DNA of 64,000 bases. It comes from Rubrimonas cliftonensis. Lineage in GTDB: Bacteria; Pseudomonadota; Alphaproteobacteria; Rhodobacterales; Rhodobacteraceae. The stretch lies in assembly GCF_900107585.1 (NCBI RefSeq), contig NZ_FNQM01000005.1, forward strand, positions 62,001-126,000, written 5' to 3'. This document shows positions 26,262 to 34,777 of the stretch, piece after piece. The notes beneath the pieces are model-generated. The model was not told the DNA's origin, did not search any database, and saw nothing but the letters and a program-made list of their open reading frames with translations. The stretch's first letter is position 1, and each line of letters opens with the position of its first letter. The translations under genes were made by a program, and so were the position numbers.

Positions 26262-26717
26262 CCTGCGGGCGGCCCCAAGTCCCGCGCGCCCGCCCGACTG
26301 GCCTGGCCCGGCCGTCGGCGCCTGCGCCCGCCCGGGCTCTTGGCGCGCCCGCCGCGCTCCGCCCTGCGCCGCGGGCTCCCGGCGACGGCCCGTCGAGCGT
26401 CGCGCGCGACATCCCGGCGCAGGGGCGGCGTCGGAACGGCGACCCGCCGCGCCTCGGTGCCGGCCTCCATCAACGCTCCATCGCTAGCCGGGGGCGACGT
26501 CCCGGCGCAAACGGGGGCGCCCGCGCAGCCCGTTCGAAGGCCCGGAGGGGCGGCCATGCGCGCATGGGTGGATCGCCGCGCAGATCGCCGCGGCCGACGG
26601 CGGCCGGGCGCGCAGGCCGCCGAGCGGGACGTCCGACCGCCGCCCGCGCCCGCCGGCGCTCGCCATCCCCCGCGCCCCGCGCTAAGCCTCCCGAACGACC
26701 CGCGCGGAGGCCGCCCC
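26262..26717. other. 456-bp region between murQ and xth with no recognisable feature
   Basis: The xth frame is open far upstream of its ATG but encodes only Arg/Ala/Pro-rich sequence, and no conserved protein was found in the other frames. I see no strong terminator or promoter. Confidence 0.6.
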
Positions 26718-27497
26718 ATGAAGATCGCGACGTTCAATATCAACGGCGTCAAGGCGCGGCTGCCCGCCCTGCTCGACTGGCTTCAGGCCGCGCGCCCCGA
26801 CGTCGCCGTGCTGCAGGAGATCAAGTCCGAGGACGCCGGCTTCCCCGCGGAGGCGATCGGGGATCTCGGCTACAACGTCGCCGTCCACGGCCAGAAGGGG
26901 TTCAACGGCGTCGCGATCCTCTCCCGCCGCCCGCTGGAGGACCTTTCGCTCGGCCTGCCCGGCGACGACGACGACGCGCAGGCGCGCTGGATCGAGGCGA
27001 CCGTCTCCGGCGACCGGGGCGCCGTGCGCGTCTGCGGCCTCTACCTGCCCAACGGCAACCCCGCGCCCGGCCCGAAATACGTCTACAAGCTCGCCTGGAT
27101 GGAGCGGCTCGAGGCCCGCGCCCGCGCGCTGCTGGCCGAGGAGCAGCCCGCCGTCATGCTCGGCGACTACAACGTGATCCCCGAGCCGCGCGACGTCCAC
27201 GACCCCGCCGCCTGGGCCGACGACGCGCTGTTCCTGCCGCAGACGCGCGCCGCCTTCCGCCGCATCCTGAACCTCGGCTGGTACGACGCCTACCGCGCGC
27301 TGCACGACGACGTCGCCTACACGTTCTGGGACTATCAGGCCGGCGCCTGGCCGAAGAACTACGGCATCCGCATCGACCATGCCCTGCTGACGCCGCAGGC
27401 CGCCGACCGGCTCAGGGCCTGCGCCATCGACCGCGGCGTGCGCGGCGGCGAGAAGCCGTCGGACCACGTCCCGCTCTGGATCGACCTCGATATCTGA
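26718..27497 (+). CDS. xth: Exodeoxyribonuclease III (Xth)
   Basis: An Mg2+-dependent AP endonuclease / 3'-5' exonuclease of base-excision repair. The 259-residue protein has the family motifs IATFNINGVKAR, LQEIKSED (metal glutamate), GQKGFNGVAILSR, GLYLPNGNPAPGPKY, LGDYNVIPEPRDVHDP, WDYQAGAWPKNYGIRIDH and the terminal PSDHVPLW with the catalytic histidine. The ATG is chosen over far-upstream starts because GGAGG lies seven bases before it and the conserved protein begins there. Confidence 0.95.
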   Translation: MKIATFNINGVKARLPALLDWLQAARPDVAVLQEIKSEDAGFPAEAIGDLGYNVAVHGQKGFNGVAILSRRPLEDLSLGLPGDDDDAQARWIEATVSGDRGAVRVCGLYLPNGNPAPGPKYVYKLAWMERLEARARALLAEEQPAVMLGDYNVIPEPRDVHDPAAWADDALFLPQTRAAFRRILNLGWYDAYRALHDDVAYTFWDYQAGAWPKNYGIRIDHALLTPQAADRLRACAIDRGVRGGEKPSDHVPLWIDLDI

Positions 27498-27645
27498 TGC
27501 GGGCGCCGCGCGGCGACCCCGGCCGGCGCGCGCCGTTCCGAAGCCGCCAGCCTGAGATACATCCCCCAATACGCCCGCCCCCAGCCGCCCGACCGAAGCC
27601 GCGCGCGGCCTTCGCCGCCATGGCGCCGTCAGCGCCGCCATCGCC

Positions 27646-27669
27646 CCCTCTCCCGCCTGCGGGAGAGGG
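27646..27669. repeat. Strong intergenic hairpin of the CCCTCTCCCGC / GCGGGAGAGGG type
   Basis: An 11-bp perfect stem separated by CT, followed by CCGGGGTGAGGG. This kind of hairpin is common as a dispersed intergenic element in GC-rich proteobacteria. It lies between the convergent genes xth and yggS and may act as a bidirectional terminator. Confidence 0.7.
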
Positions 27670-27678
27670 CCGGGGTGA

Positions 27679-27720
27679 GGGGGCCAGCGTGCGGGGGCCA
27701 GCGTGTGGGGGCCAGCCTGT
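27679..27720. repeat. 14-bp tandem repeat, three copies
   Basis: GGGGGCCAGCGTGC, GGGGGCCAGCGTGT and GGGGGCCAGCCTGT follow one another directly next to the hairpin downstream of xth. Confidence 0.85.
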
Positions 27721-27741
27721 GGGGACTGGGCGGAGGGCGCC

Positions 27742-28398
27742 TCAGCCGTAGTCGCGCTCTCCGAAAAGCGCCGAGCCCACCCGCACATGGGTCGCGCCCT
27801 CGGCGATGGCCGCCTCGAAATCGCCGCTCATCCCCATCGACAGCCCGGCCAGCCCGTTGCGCGCGCCGATCTCGCGCAGCAGCCGGAAATGCGGGGCGGG
27901 GTCCGCGTCGGCGGGCGGGATCGCCATCACCCCCGCCGGCGTCAGCCCGTAGTCGCGGCGGCACGCCTCGATGAAGCCGTCCGCCGCCTCGGGGGCCACG
28001 CCAGCCTTCTGCGCCTCGTCGCCGGTGTTGACCTGCACGAACAGCGCCGGCGTCCGCCCGGTCGCCGCCATCGCGTCCGCCAGCTTCGCCGCCAGCTTCT
28101 CCCGGTCGAGCGTCTGGATCGCGTCGAACAGCTCCACCGCCTGCTTCGCCTTGTTGGTCTGCAGCGGGCCGATGAGATGCAGCGTCACGCCTGCGAAGCG
28201 CTCGCGCAGCGCCGGCCACTTGCCCGCCGCCTCCTGCACCCGGTTCTCGCCGAAGACGCGCTGGCCGGCGTCCAGCACCGCCTCCACCCGCTCCAGCGGC
28301 TGCACCTTGGAGACGGCGACCAGCGTCACCGCGCCCTCGGGCCTGCCGGCGGCGCGGGTCGCGGCGGCGATGCGCGCACGCACGCTCTCAAGAGACAT
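27742..28398 (-). CDS. yggS: YggS-family pyridoxal phosphate homeostasis protein
   Basis: A 218-residue PLP-binding TIM-barrel protein (COG0325) that keeps vitamin B6 and amino-acid pools balanced. Motifs are TLVAVSKVQP with the PLP lysine, FGENRVQEA, LHLIGPLQTNKAK, VQVNTGDEAQKAG, LSMGMSGDFEAAI and THVRVGSALFG. The ATG at 28398 is used; a TTG nine bases upstream is possible, and neither has a clear ribosome binding site. Confidence 0.93.
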   Translation of the reverse strand: MSLESVRARIAAATRAAGRPEGAVTLVAVSKVQPLERVEAVLDAGQRVFGENRVQEAAGKWPALRERFAGVTLHLIGPLQTNKAKQAVELFDAIQTLDREKLAAKLADAMAATGRTPALFVQVNTGDEAQKAGVAPEAADGFIEACRRDYGLTPAGVMAIPPADADPAPHFRLLREIGARNGLAGLSMGMSGDFEAAIAEGATHVRVGSALFGERDYG

Positions 28399-28433
28399 GA
28401 TGTTCAACCGGCATTAGAGGTCTTTCGCGGGCT

Positions 28434-29006
28434 TCAGAAGTCGAAGCGCATCCGCACGCCGTATTCGACGTCCGTCTCGCGCGCCTCGCCCTGCGGCGTT
28501 TCGCTGAACGCCACGCCGCCGTCCACCGACAGGCCGGGCGCCAGCGCGACGCCGAGGCCGAGGCTCGCCGCTCCCGGCTGGTCCTCCGCCGGGCCCACGC
28601 CGAAGCTGAGGCCGCCGCCGAAGCGCAGCGCGCCGCGCACGAAGGCCGCGCCGAAGCTCACGCGGTCGTCGTGGCTCTCGTCGGCCTTGTGGAACGCGCC
28701 GCCGAAGTCGAATCCGTAAGCCGAGGCCGCCGCGCCGATGGCGCCAGTCTCCGAGCCGCCGAAGCGCGGGTTGGGGGTGAAGCGGGTGACGTCGACGCGC
28801 GAGGTCTCGCCGCCCACCGTCACCGTGACCGGGGAGCCCGCTCCCGACGGCTCGCACTCCGCGGCGCAGAGGCTCACGAGCGGCGCGTCGGGCGTGTCGA
28901 GCGGGAAGGCCGAGGCCCCCCCGAAAATCTGCGCGGACGCCGCCACGGGCGCCAGGGCGGCCGCAAGGGGCAGAAGCACCGCGAGGATGCAGCCATGTCG
29001 CGTCAC
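28434..29006 (-). CDS. Small outer-membrane beta-barrel-like protein
   Basis: A 190-residue exported protein: signal peptide (about 1-27, cleavage after ASAQ), two cysteines in LCAAEC, and then alternating short beta stretches with Gly-rich turns (YGFDFGGAFHK, VSFGAAFVRGALRFGGGLSF, LSVDGGVAFSE) ending YGVRMRFDF. The final aromatic residue is a beta-barrel assembly signature. It is much shorter than a classical porin, so an 8-strand barrel is the most it could form. The GTG start is chosen for GGGGAGGGG five bases upstream. Function unknown. Confidence 0.65.
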   Translation of the reverse strand: MTRHGCILAVLLPLAAALAPVAASAQIFGGASAFPLDTPDAPLVSLCAAECEPSGAGSPVTVTVGGETSRVDVTRFTPNPRFGGSETGAIGAAASAYGFDFGGAFHKADESHDDRVSFGAAFVRGALRFGGGLSFGVGPAEDQPGAASLGLGVALAPGLSVDGGVAFSETPQGEARETDVEYGVRMRFDF

Positions 29007-29136
29007 GCCAACCCCTCCCCGCATCCGCCCGTTTCCGCGTGCCGACACTTTAGACGTGTGATGGTTAAGCGCAAGCGAACTTGTCGCATATCGGACAAAC
29101 CGTGCGCGATGGACCCGCTCCGCCGCGCCGCCCGGC

Positions 29137-31452
29137 TCAGCCGGGGCGATGCGCCGCCGCCCTCGCGCGCAGCGCCTCCGCATCGAGCCCGTAGGCCGCG
29201 GACAGCGCCAGCGCCTCGGCCTCCTCGCCCAGCGCGAAATGGCACAAGGCGAGCGACCGCGCGGTGGCGACGCGAAGCGGATGCCGGTCGTTGGCGGCGA
29301 AGGCGTCCTCGCGGATGTCCAGCGCCTCGCGCAGCAGCGGCCGCGCCGCCGCCGGCCGGCGCGCCTCCATCAGATAGGTCGCGACATTGTTGAGCGAGAA
29401 CGCCATCCGATGGTCCCCCGGCGCCAACGCCGCGCGCCGCAGCCGCAGCGCCGCCGCGCCGAAGCACAGCGCCCGCCCCGGCCTGCCCTGCGCGCGCCAG
29501 GTCCCGGCGAGGTTGTTCAGGCGCACGGCGCAGTACTCCAGCAGCGCCGGGTCGCCCTGGGCGTCGCCCTGCGCCGGGGCCCGCCCGCGCGGCAGGCGGC
29601 GGATCAGCGCGCCCTGCGGCAGCCGCGCCCGGTCCGCCGCCCAGGCCCGCCGCTCCAGCCCCTCGGCGCGCTCCAGCAGCGCAGCCGCCTCCTCGGCCGC
29701 GCCGGCGGCGCGCTTCCGGGCCGCAAGCGCCTTGAGCGTCAGGGCAAGGTTCGAAAGGTCAGTGCCGATGGTCGGATCTCCATGCGCCTCGGCGATGCGC
29801 AGCGCTTCCTCGCCGCTCGCAACCGCGCCGGACAGGTCGCCTGCCTCGCGGCGCAGGTGCCCCAGCATCGCGTTCCCGATTCCCACCCCGGGGTGATCCG
29901 GCCCCAGCCGCGCGATCCTCAGCGCCAGCGCTGTCGCGGCATAGGCCAGCGCCCGCCCGGTCTCGGCGTGCTCCCCCCAGTAGACCGCCGCCTGGTTGAG
30001 CAGGAAGTCCATCGCCGCCGTCGCCGGCGGCCCGCTCGCGGCGTCGGCCAGCGCCGCCACATGCGGGTTGAGCCGCTCGCAGTCGGGCCAACTCGCCCGG
30101 TTCTGGGCATCACGATCCGCTCCCGGATACCCCGCCGCCGCAACCGCCGCCGCCGTCGCGCGCAGGCCGCCCGCCTCCGCCGCCAGCCGCCGGCGCAGGA
30201 TCAGCGCCGTCACCCGGTGCAGCGCCGCGCGCCGCGCCGGCCCGGCGCCCTCGGTCGAGACCAGCGCCCGCGCCGCCAGCCGCGAGACCGCCGCCTGCAG
30301 GCGCGCCTCGTCCGCGGCGAGGGCGCGCAGGTCGCCAGGAATCGGTTCACGGTAATCCGCCGACCGCGCGCTCTCCGCCACATCCAGCACCAGCTTCGCG
30401 TCGATCCCCTCCGGCGCCAGCCACGGCATCAGCCGCAGCAGCGCCCACTCGTCGGCGCCCGCCTGCGTCTGCGGGTCGATCCGCGCCAGCGAAAGTTCCA
30501 GCGTCGCCGCCGCGCTCGCCGGATAATCCGCCCCGTCCGGCGTCCGCTCGATGATCTCGACCAGCCGCTCCCGGCAGGCGTCGAAACCGAACGTCGTCTC
30601 GCGCGCGTAGGCCCCGGCCTGCACCAGCGCCAGCGGCAGCCCGCCCAGCGCCTCGGCCAGCCGCAGCGCGCCCGCGCGGTCGTCGAAGCGCCGCGCCTCG
30701 CGCTCAAGAACCTCCGCCGCCGCGTCGCCCGCCAGCGCGTCGACCGGCAGCACGGAAATGCTATCGGGAAAATCCTTCTGGCGCGAGGTCACCAGCAGCT
30801 TCACCGCCGCGCCCCACGCCAGCCACGGCGCGACAACCGCGTGCGAGGGCGCGTTGTCGTAGACGATGAGCCACGGCGCGCGCCGAGCCTCGACCGCCTC
30901 CCACACCGCCGCGGCCCGCGCCTTCGCGTCGCCCTCGACCGCCAGCCCCAGCCGGCCGGCCAGCGCGTCGACCCCCTCGACCAGCGTCACCTCCGTCTCG
31001 GCCTCCAGCCACCAGACGCCCTCGAACCGCGCGCGCCGCTCCCTGGCGTAGAGCCGCGCCAGCGAGGTCTTGCCCATGCCCCCCGCCGCATGCAGCGCCG
31101 CCGCCGGCGTCAGCGCCGCGCCGGAGGCCCGCGCCAGCGTCGCGTCCAGCGCCGCCACCGCCCCCTCCCGCCCGACGATCTCGCGGTGCAGGTCAGGCCG
31201 CAGATTGGTGAACGCCGGCCATTTCGGCTTGGGCGGGGGAGTGTGAGCGGCGGGTGTGGGCAAGGGCGGTTCCGCGCCGGCTGCTTGCGGCAGGTCGGGG
31301 TTCCGCTGCAGCCACCGCATGTAAGCGACAATACCCCAGATCGCGGAGCCAGCCGCCCCGAGCAGGACGGCGAAAGTTGCGAACTCGGCGTGGCTCCATG
31401 TCCACGGGTTACGCCAGAGGAACTCCCAGAATGCCGGTTCGCCCTGCGCCAT
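29137..31452 (-). CDS. Membrane-anchored STAND NTPase with TPR-like repeats
   Basis: A 771-residue signalling ATPase. The N-terminus has one membrane helix (about 25-45) and a Pro-rich linker. A STAND/NB-ARC-type module follows with Walker A HAAGGMGKTSL (about 121-131), a Walker B-like WLIVYDN (about 195), a sensor TSRQKDF and a GGLPLALVQAGAY helix. From about residue 420 it is helical with TPR-like repeats (for example YAATALALRIARLGPDHPGV and GEEALRIAEAHG). Such proteins often act as sensors in bacterial conflict or cell-death pathways, but no effector domain is fused here. It is a single gene; its partner is unknown. Confidence 0.8.
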   Translation of the reverse strand: MAQGEPAFWEFLWRNPWTWSHAEFATFAVLLGAAGSAIWGIVAYMRWLQRNPDLPQAAGAEPPLPTPAAHTPPPKPKWPAFTNLRPDLHREIVGREGAVAALDATLARASGAALTPAAALHAAGGMGKTSLARLYARERRARFEGVWWLEAETEVTLVEGVDALAGRLGLAVEGDAKARAAAVWEAVEARRAPWLIVYDNAPSHAVVAPWLAWGAAVKLLVTSRQKDFPDSISVLPVDALAGDAAAEVLEREARRFDDRAGALRLAEALGGLPLALVQAGAYARETTFGFDACRERLVEIIERTPDGADYPASAAATLELSLARIDPQTQAGADEWALLRLMPWLAPEGIDAKLVLDVAESARSADYREPIPGDLRALAADEARLQAAVSRLAARALVSTEGAGPARRAALHRVTALILRRRLAAEAGGLRATAAAVAAAGYPGADRDAQNRASWPDCERLNPHVAALADAASGPPATAAMDFLLNQAAVYWGEHAETGRALAYAATALALRIARLGPDHPGVGIGNAMLGHLRREAGDLSGAVASGEEALRIAEAHGDPTIGTDLSNLALTLKALAARKRAAGAAEEAAALLERAEGLERRAWAADRARLPQGALIRRLPRGRAPAQGDAQGDPALLEYCAVRLNNLAGTWRAQGRPGRALCFGAAALRLRRAALAPGDHRMAFSLNNVATYLMEARRPAAARPLLREALDIREDAFAANDRHPLRVATARSLALCHFALGEEAEALALSAAYGLDAEALRARAAAHRPG

Positions 31453-31758
31453 CCGCCCGCCCTGCAATCGCCTTGAGCGGACGGTAACCCTTCCGGCGCG
31501 TGCACGAAAGCGCGCGGCGCCGATGAAGCCGGGGCGTTTTCGCGCTTACGCGTTGCCGCGCTGTCGCGCTGCGGCCGGGCCGTGCGGGATCGAGACCGGT
31601 CAAGGGGTTGCGCGGCCGTTCGCCGGCTCCTGCGCCCCGCTGTCGCGTCGGGCGGCGCGACGTTCGCGGCCCTGCGCGACGCCGCCGTCGCGCGCCGTCC
31701 TGCGTCGTCGGGCGGCCCCGCCGCGCGCTGTCGCGGGCGGGCCGAGGGATCCGTCGCC
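31453..31758. other. 306-bp gap between the STAND gene and yebC
   Basis: Nothing recognisable. The open frames encode Arg-rich sequence without conserved motifs, and no clear promoter or terminator is seen. Confidence 0.55.
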
Positions 31759-32505
31759 TCAGCTCGCCAGCTTCTCCATCACCGCTTCGCTCATCTCGAA
31801 ATTGGCGGTGACGGTCTGCACGTCGTCGTCGTCCTCCAGCGTCTCGATCAGCTTGACGAGGGTGCGCGCGGCGTCCTCGTCGACCTCGGTCATGGTCTGC
31901 GGCCGCCAGACCAGCTTGGCGCTCTCCGGCTCGCCCAGCGTGGCCTCCAGCGCGTTGGCGACGTCGGAGAGGTCGTCGGCGGCGCACCAGATCAGGTGGC
32001 CGTCCTCGTCGCTCTCCACATCATCCGCGCCGGCCTCGATGGCCGCCTCCATCACCGCGTCCGCCCCGCCCACGGCGGCCGGGTAGGCGACGGCGCCCAT
32101 CCGGTCGAACATGAAGCTGACGGAGCCGGTCTCGCCGAGGTTGCCGCCGTTCTTGGCGAAGGTGCTGCGGACGTTGGAGGCGGTGCGGTTGCGGTTGTCG
32201 GTCAGCGCCTCGACGATCACCGCCACGCCATTCGGCCCGTAGCCCTCGTACCGGATGTTCTCATAGGTCTCGAGATCGCCCGCCTGCGACTTCTTGATCG
32301 CGCGATCGATGTTGTCCTTCGGCATCGAGTTCGCGCGTGCTTCGCGAACCGCAAGTCGAAGTCGCGGGTTCTTGTCTGGATCAGGATCACCCATCTTGGC
32401 GGCAACGGTGATCTCCTTCGAGAGCTTGGAGAACAACTTGGCGCGGATGCCGTCCTGCCGGCCCTTGCGGTGCTGGATGTTCGCCCACTTGGAATGCCCG
32501 GCCAT
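31759..32505 (-). CDS. yebC: YebC/PmpR-family protein (TACO1 type)
   Basis: A 248-residue protein matching the family from [18 protein letters not shown] through [46 protein letters not shown] and the C-terminal acidic domain. Family members are reported as transcription regulators or as ribosome-associated factors that help translate difficult motifs. Single gene; the long 5' neighbour gap and convergent context give no further hint. Confidence 0.95.
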   Translation of the reverse strand: MAGHSKWANIQHRKGRQDGIRAKLFSKLSKEITVAAKMGDPDPDKNPRLRLAVREARANSMPKDNIDRAIKKSQAGDLETYENIRYEGYGPNGVAVIVEALTDNRNRTASNVRSTFAKNGGNLGETGSVSFMFDRMGAVAYPAAVGGADAVMEAAIEAGADDVESDEDGHLIWCAADDLSDVANALEATLGEPESAKLVWRPQTMTEVDEDAARTLVKLIETLEDDDDVQTVTANFEMSEAVMEKLAS

Positions 32506-32582
32506 GGCGCCTCTCCCCTGTCGATCCGTCTTGCGGGCGCCTTATAGGCGTGCGTGAGGGCCCCCTCAAGCGGCGCCGGCGG

Positions 32583-32924
32583 TCAGCCGCCCTGCACCCT
32601 CAGCCACATGATGAGCACCACGCCGCCAAGGCCGAGCGCGACGATCGAGAAGGCCGCGCGCAGCCAGCCGCCCAGCCGGCGCAGCACGGGGTCCTCCGCC
32701 GGGCCTGCGGGCATCCGCCCCGTCAGCAGCGGGCGCAGGATGCGCCGTCTGAGCCGCGCGTCCTCCCCGCCCATCCGCAGCCCGAAGCCGCCCGCCGCGA
32801 GCGACCTGCGCCATTCGGGATGCTCGCGCGCGACATGTTCGCGCGCTGCGAAGAGCAGCCCCTGCGCGAGGATCGCCGCCGCCAGCGCGCCGCCGAGGCA
32901 TACGAAGAAAAGCGCTTCCTGCAT
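32583..32924 (-). CDS. Small membrane protein of unknown function
   Basis: A 113-residue protein with two hydrophobic segments (about 5-23 and 90-108) and a basic middle part with several arginines (ARLRRRILRPLLTGR). I recognise no family. Its ATG is five bases downstream of the SLC13-type transporter stop, so it is the second gene of that operon and may be an accessory subunit, which is inference. Confidence 0.65.
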   Translation of the reverse strand: MQEALFFVCLGGALAAAILAQGLLFAAREHVAREHPEWRRSLAAGGFGLRMGGEDARLRRRILRPLLTGRMPAGPAEDPVLRRLGGWLRAAFSIVALGLGGVVLIMWLRVQGG

Positions 32925-32929
32925 GGGCG

Positions 32930-34699
32930 TCAGAAGCTCCAGACCAGTGGAATCACGATGGCGGCGACTGCGCCGACGAGCAGGTTGAGCGGCCCGCCGA
33001 CGCGCAGGTAGTCGCTGAAGCGGTAGCCGCCGGGGCTGTAGACCAGCGTGTTGGTCTGGTAGCCGATGGGCGTCGCGAAGCTCGCCGACGCGGCGATCAT
33101 CACGCCGACGACGAAGGGCCTCGGGTCCACGCCGATGCTCGTCGCCAGGGCGATGGCCACCGGCGTCATGACCACGGCGACCGCGTTGTTGGTGACCGCC
33201 TCGGTCAGCACCGAAGTCGTCAGGATCATCCCCCACAGCACCAGCCGCGGGTCGAGCCCGCCGAGGAAAGGCGCCGCGCCGTCGGCGATCATCGCGACGG
33301 CGCCGGTCTTGTCGAGCGCCGCGCCGACCCCGAGCATGGCGAGGATGAGCGACAGCAGGCGCCCGTCCACCGCGGCGAAGGCCTCGTCCGCGTCGATGCA
33401 GCGGCTCAGCAGCACCACGGCGACGGCGATCAGCGACAGCGTGGCGATCGGCGCCACGCCGAGCGCCGACAGCCCCACCACGCCGGCGAAGGCCGCCAGT
33501 ACGATCGGCGCGCGGTCCCGCCGGTAGGGCCGCGCCACCGGGCGCGACAGCTCCACGAGGTCCACGTCCTCTGCGAGCCGGCGGATGTCGTCCGGGTCGC
33601 CTTCCAGAAGCAGCGTGTCGCCCACCCGCACCACGACGTCGTCGAGCTTCACCCCGGTCGCCTGGTCGCGCCGGTGCACCGCGAGCGGATAGACGCCGTA
33701 GCGCCGGCGCAGCCGCAGCTTGCCCAGCGAGCGCCCGATGAGCCGGCACCCCGGCGTGATCAGCGCCTCGACGGTGACGCTGTTCTTCTGCGAAAGGCGG
33801 TCGATGCCGCCCATGAAGCGGCTCTGGCGCAGCGAGAGCAGTTCTTCCGCGCCCGTTTTCAGGATCACCCGGTCGCCGGCGCGCAGGAGCACTTCGCTCA
33901 GGGTCCGCCGAAGCGATTCGTCCCCGCGCAGGACGTCGATGACGCGCACGCCGTCGCGTCGGAAGAACTCCACGTCCGCCGTCCGCTGCTCGACGAGCGG
34001 CGAATCCTCGCGGATCGCGAGCTCGGTGATGAACCGCAGCGACCGGCGGTCCGCGAGGCTGTCGGACATCGCGCGCCGCTCCGGCAGCAGGCGCCGCCCG
34101 ATCAGCGCGAGATAGAGCACGCCCGCGACCGCCGCCGCCACGCCCACGGCGGAGATCTCGAACATGCCAAAGGGTTCGAGCCCGTGGCTCCGCGCGACGC
34201 CGTCCACCAGCAGGTTGGTCGAGGTGCCTATCATGGTGCAGAGACCGCCGAGGATCGCCGTGTAGGACAGCGGGATCAACAGGCGGGACGCGCTCGCGCC
34301 GATGGCGGGGGCCAGCTTGATCGCCACCGGTATCATCATCACGACGACGGGCGTGTTGTTCATGAAGGCCGAGCCGACCAGCACCAGCCCGGCGAAACCG
34401 GCGATGACGACGGCCGGACGCTCCTGCGCCCGCGCCGCGATCACCTCCGTCACCGCGTCCAGGACGCCCACGCGCACCATCGCGCCTGAGAGGATGAACA
34501 TGCAGGCGATGGTGACCGGCGCGGGGTTCGAGAGCGCCGCCAGCGCCTCGCCTGCGCTCAGAACGCCGGTCGCCAGGAGGGTGGAAAGCGCGGTGAGCGC
34601 GACCACCTCCGGCGGGTAGCGCTCCCAGACGAACAGCGCGAAGGTGGCGGCGAGGACCACGAGGGTGAAATGGGCGGCGAATTCCGGCGGCACGAACAT
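32930..34699 (-). CDS. SLC13-family permease with two TrkA-C (RCK-C) domains
   Basis: A 589-residue inner-membrane transporter of the divalent anion:sodium symporter type. Two blocks of membrane helices (about 1-200 and 395-589) flank a cytosolic middle part with two TrkA-C domains (about 225-300 and 310-385; for example LRAGDRVILKTG and VRVGDTLLLEGDP). The transporter halves carry the repeated SAFMNNTPVVVMMIP and TEAVTNNAVAVVMTPVA re-entrant motifs that define the family. Related proteins carry sulfate, dicarboxylates or other anions; the substrate cannot be told here. GGAAGG precedes the ATG. Confidence 0.88.
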   Translation of the reverse strand: MFVPPEFAAHFTLVVLAATFALFVWERYPPEVVALTALSTLLATGVLSAGEALAALSNPAPVTIACMFILSGAMVRVGVLDAVTEVIAARAQERPAVVIAGFAGLVLVGSAFMNNTPVVVMMIPVAIKLAPAIGASASRLLIPLSYTAILGGLCTMIGTSTNLLVDGVARSHGLEPFGMFEISAVGVAAAVAGVLYLALIGRRLLPERRAMSDSLADRRSLRFITELAIREDSPLVEQRTADVEFFRRDGVRVIDVLRGDESLRRTLSEVLLRAGDRVILKTGAEELLSLRQSRFMGGIDRLSQKNSVTVEALITPGCRLIGRSLGKLRLRRRYGVYPLAVHRRDQATGVKLDDVVVRVGDTLLLEGDPDDIRRLAEDVDLVELSRPVARPYRRDRAPIVLAAFAGVVGLSALGVAPIATLSLIAVAVVLLSRCIDADEAFAAVDGRLLSLILAMLGVGAALDKTGAVAMIADGAAPFLGGLDPRLVLWGMILTTSVLTEAVTNNAVAVVMTPVAIALATSIGVDPRPFVVGVMIAASASFATPIGYQTNTLVYSPGGYRFSDYLRVGGPLNLLVGAVAAIVIPLVWSF

Positions 34700-34777
34700 G
34701 GGACGCCTTCCAGCGTTGATCAGCCCTCGTCGGACGGCCCGACTAGTGGACTGACGCAGCCCTCCCGCGCAAGCGGG

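Noticed and set aside
26340-26717. N-terminal extension of xth
   Set aside because: The upstream in-frame codons encode unconserved Arg/Pro-rich sequence; the internal ATG has a good ribosome binding site and matches the family start.
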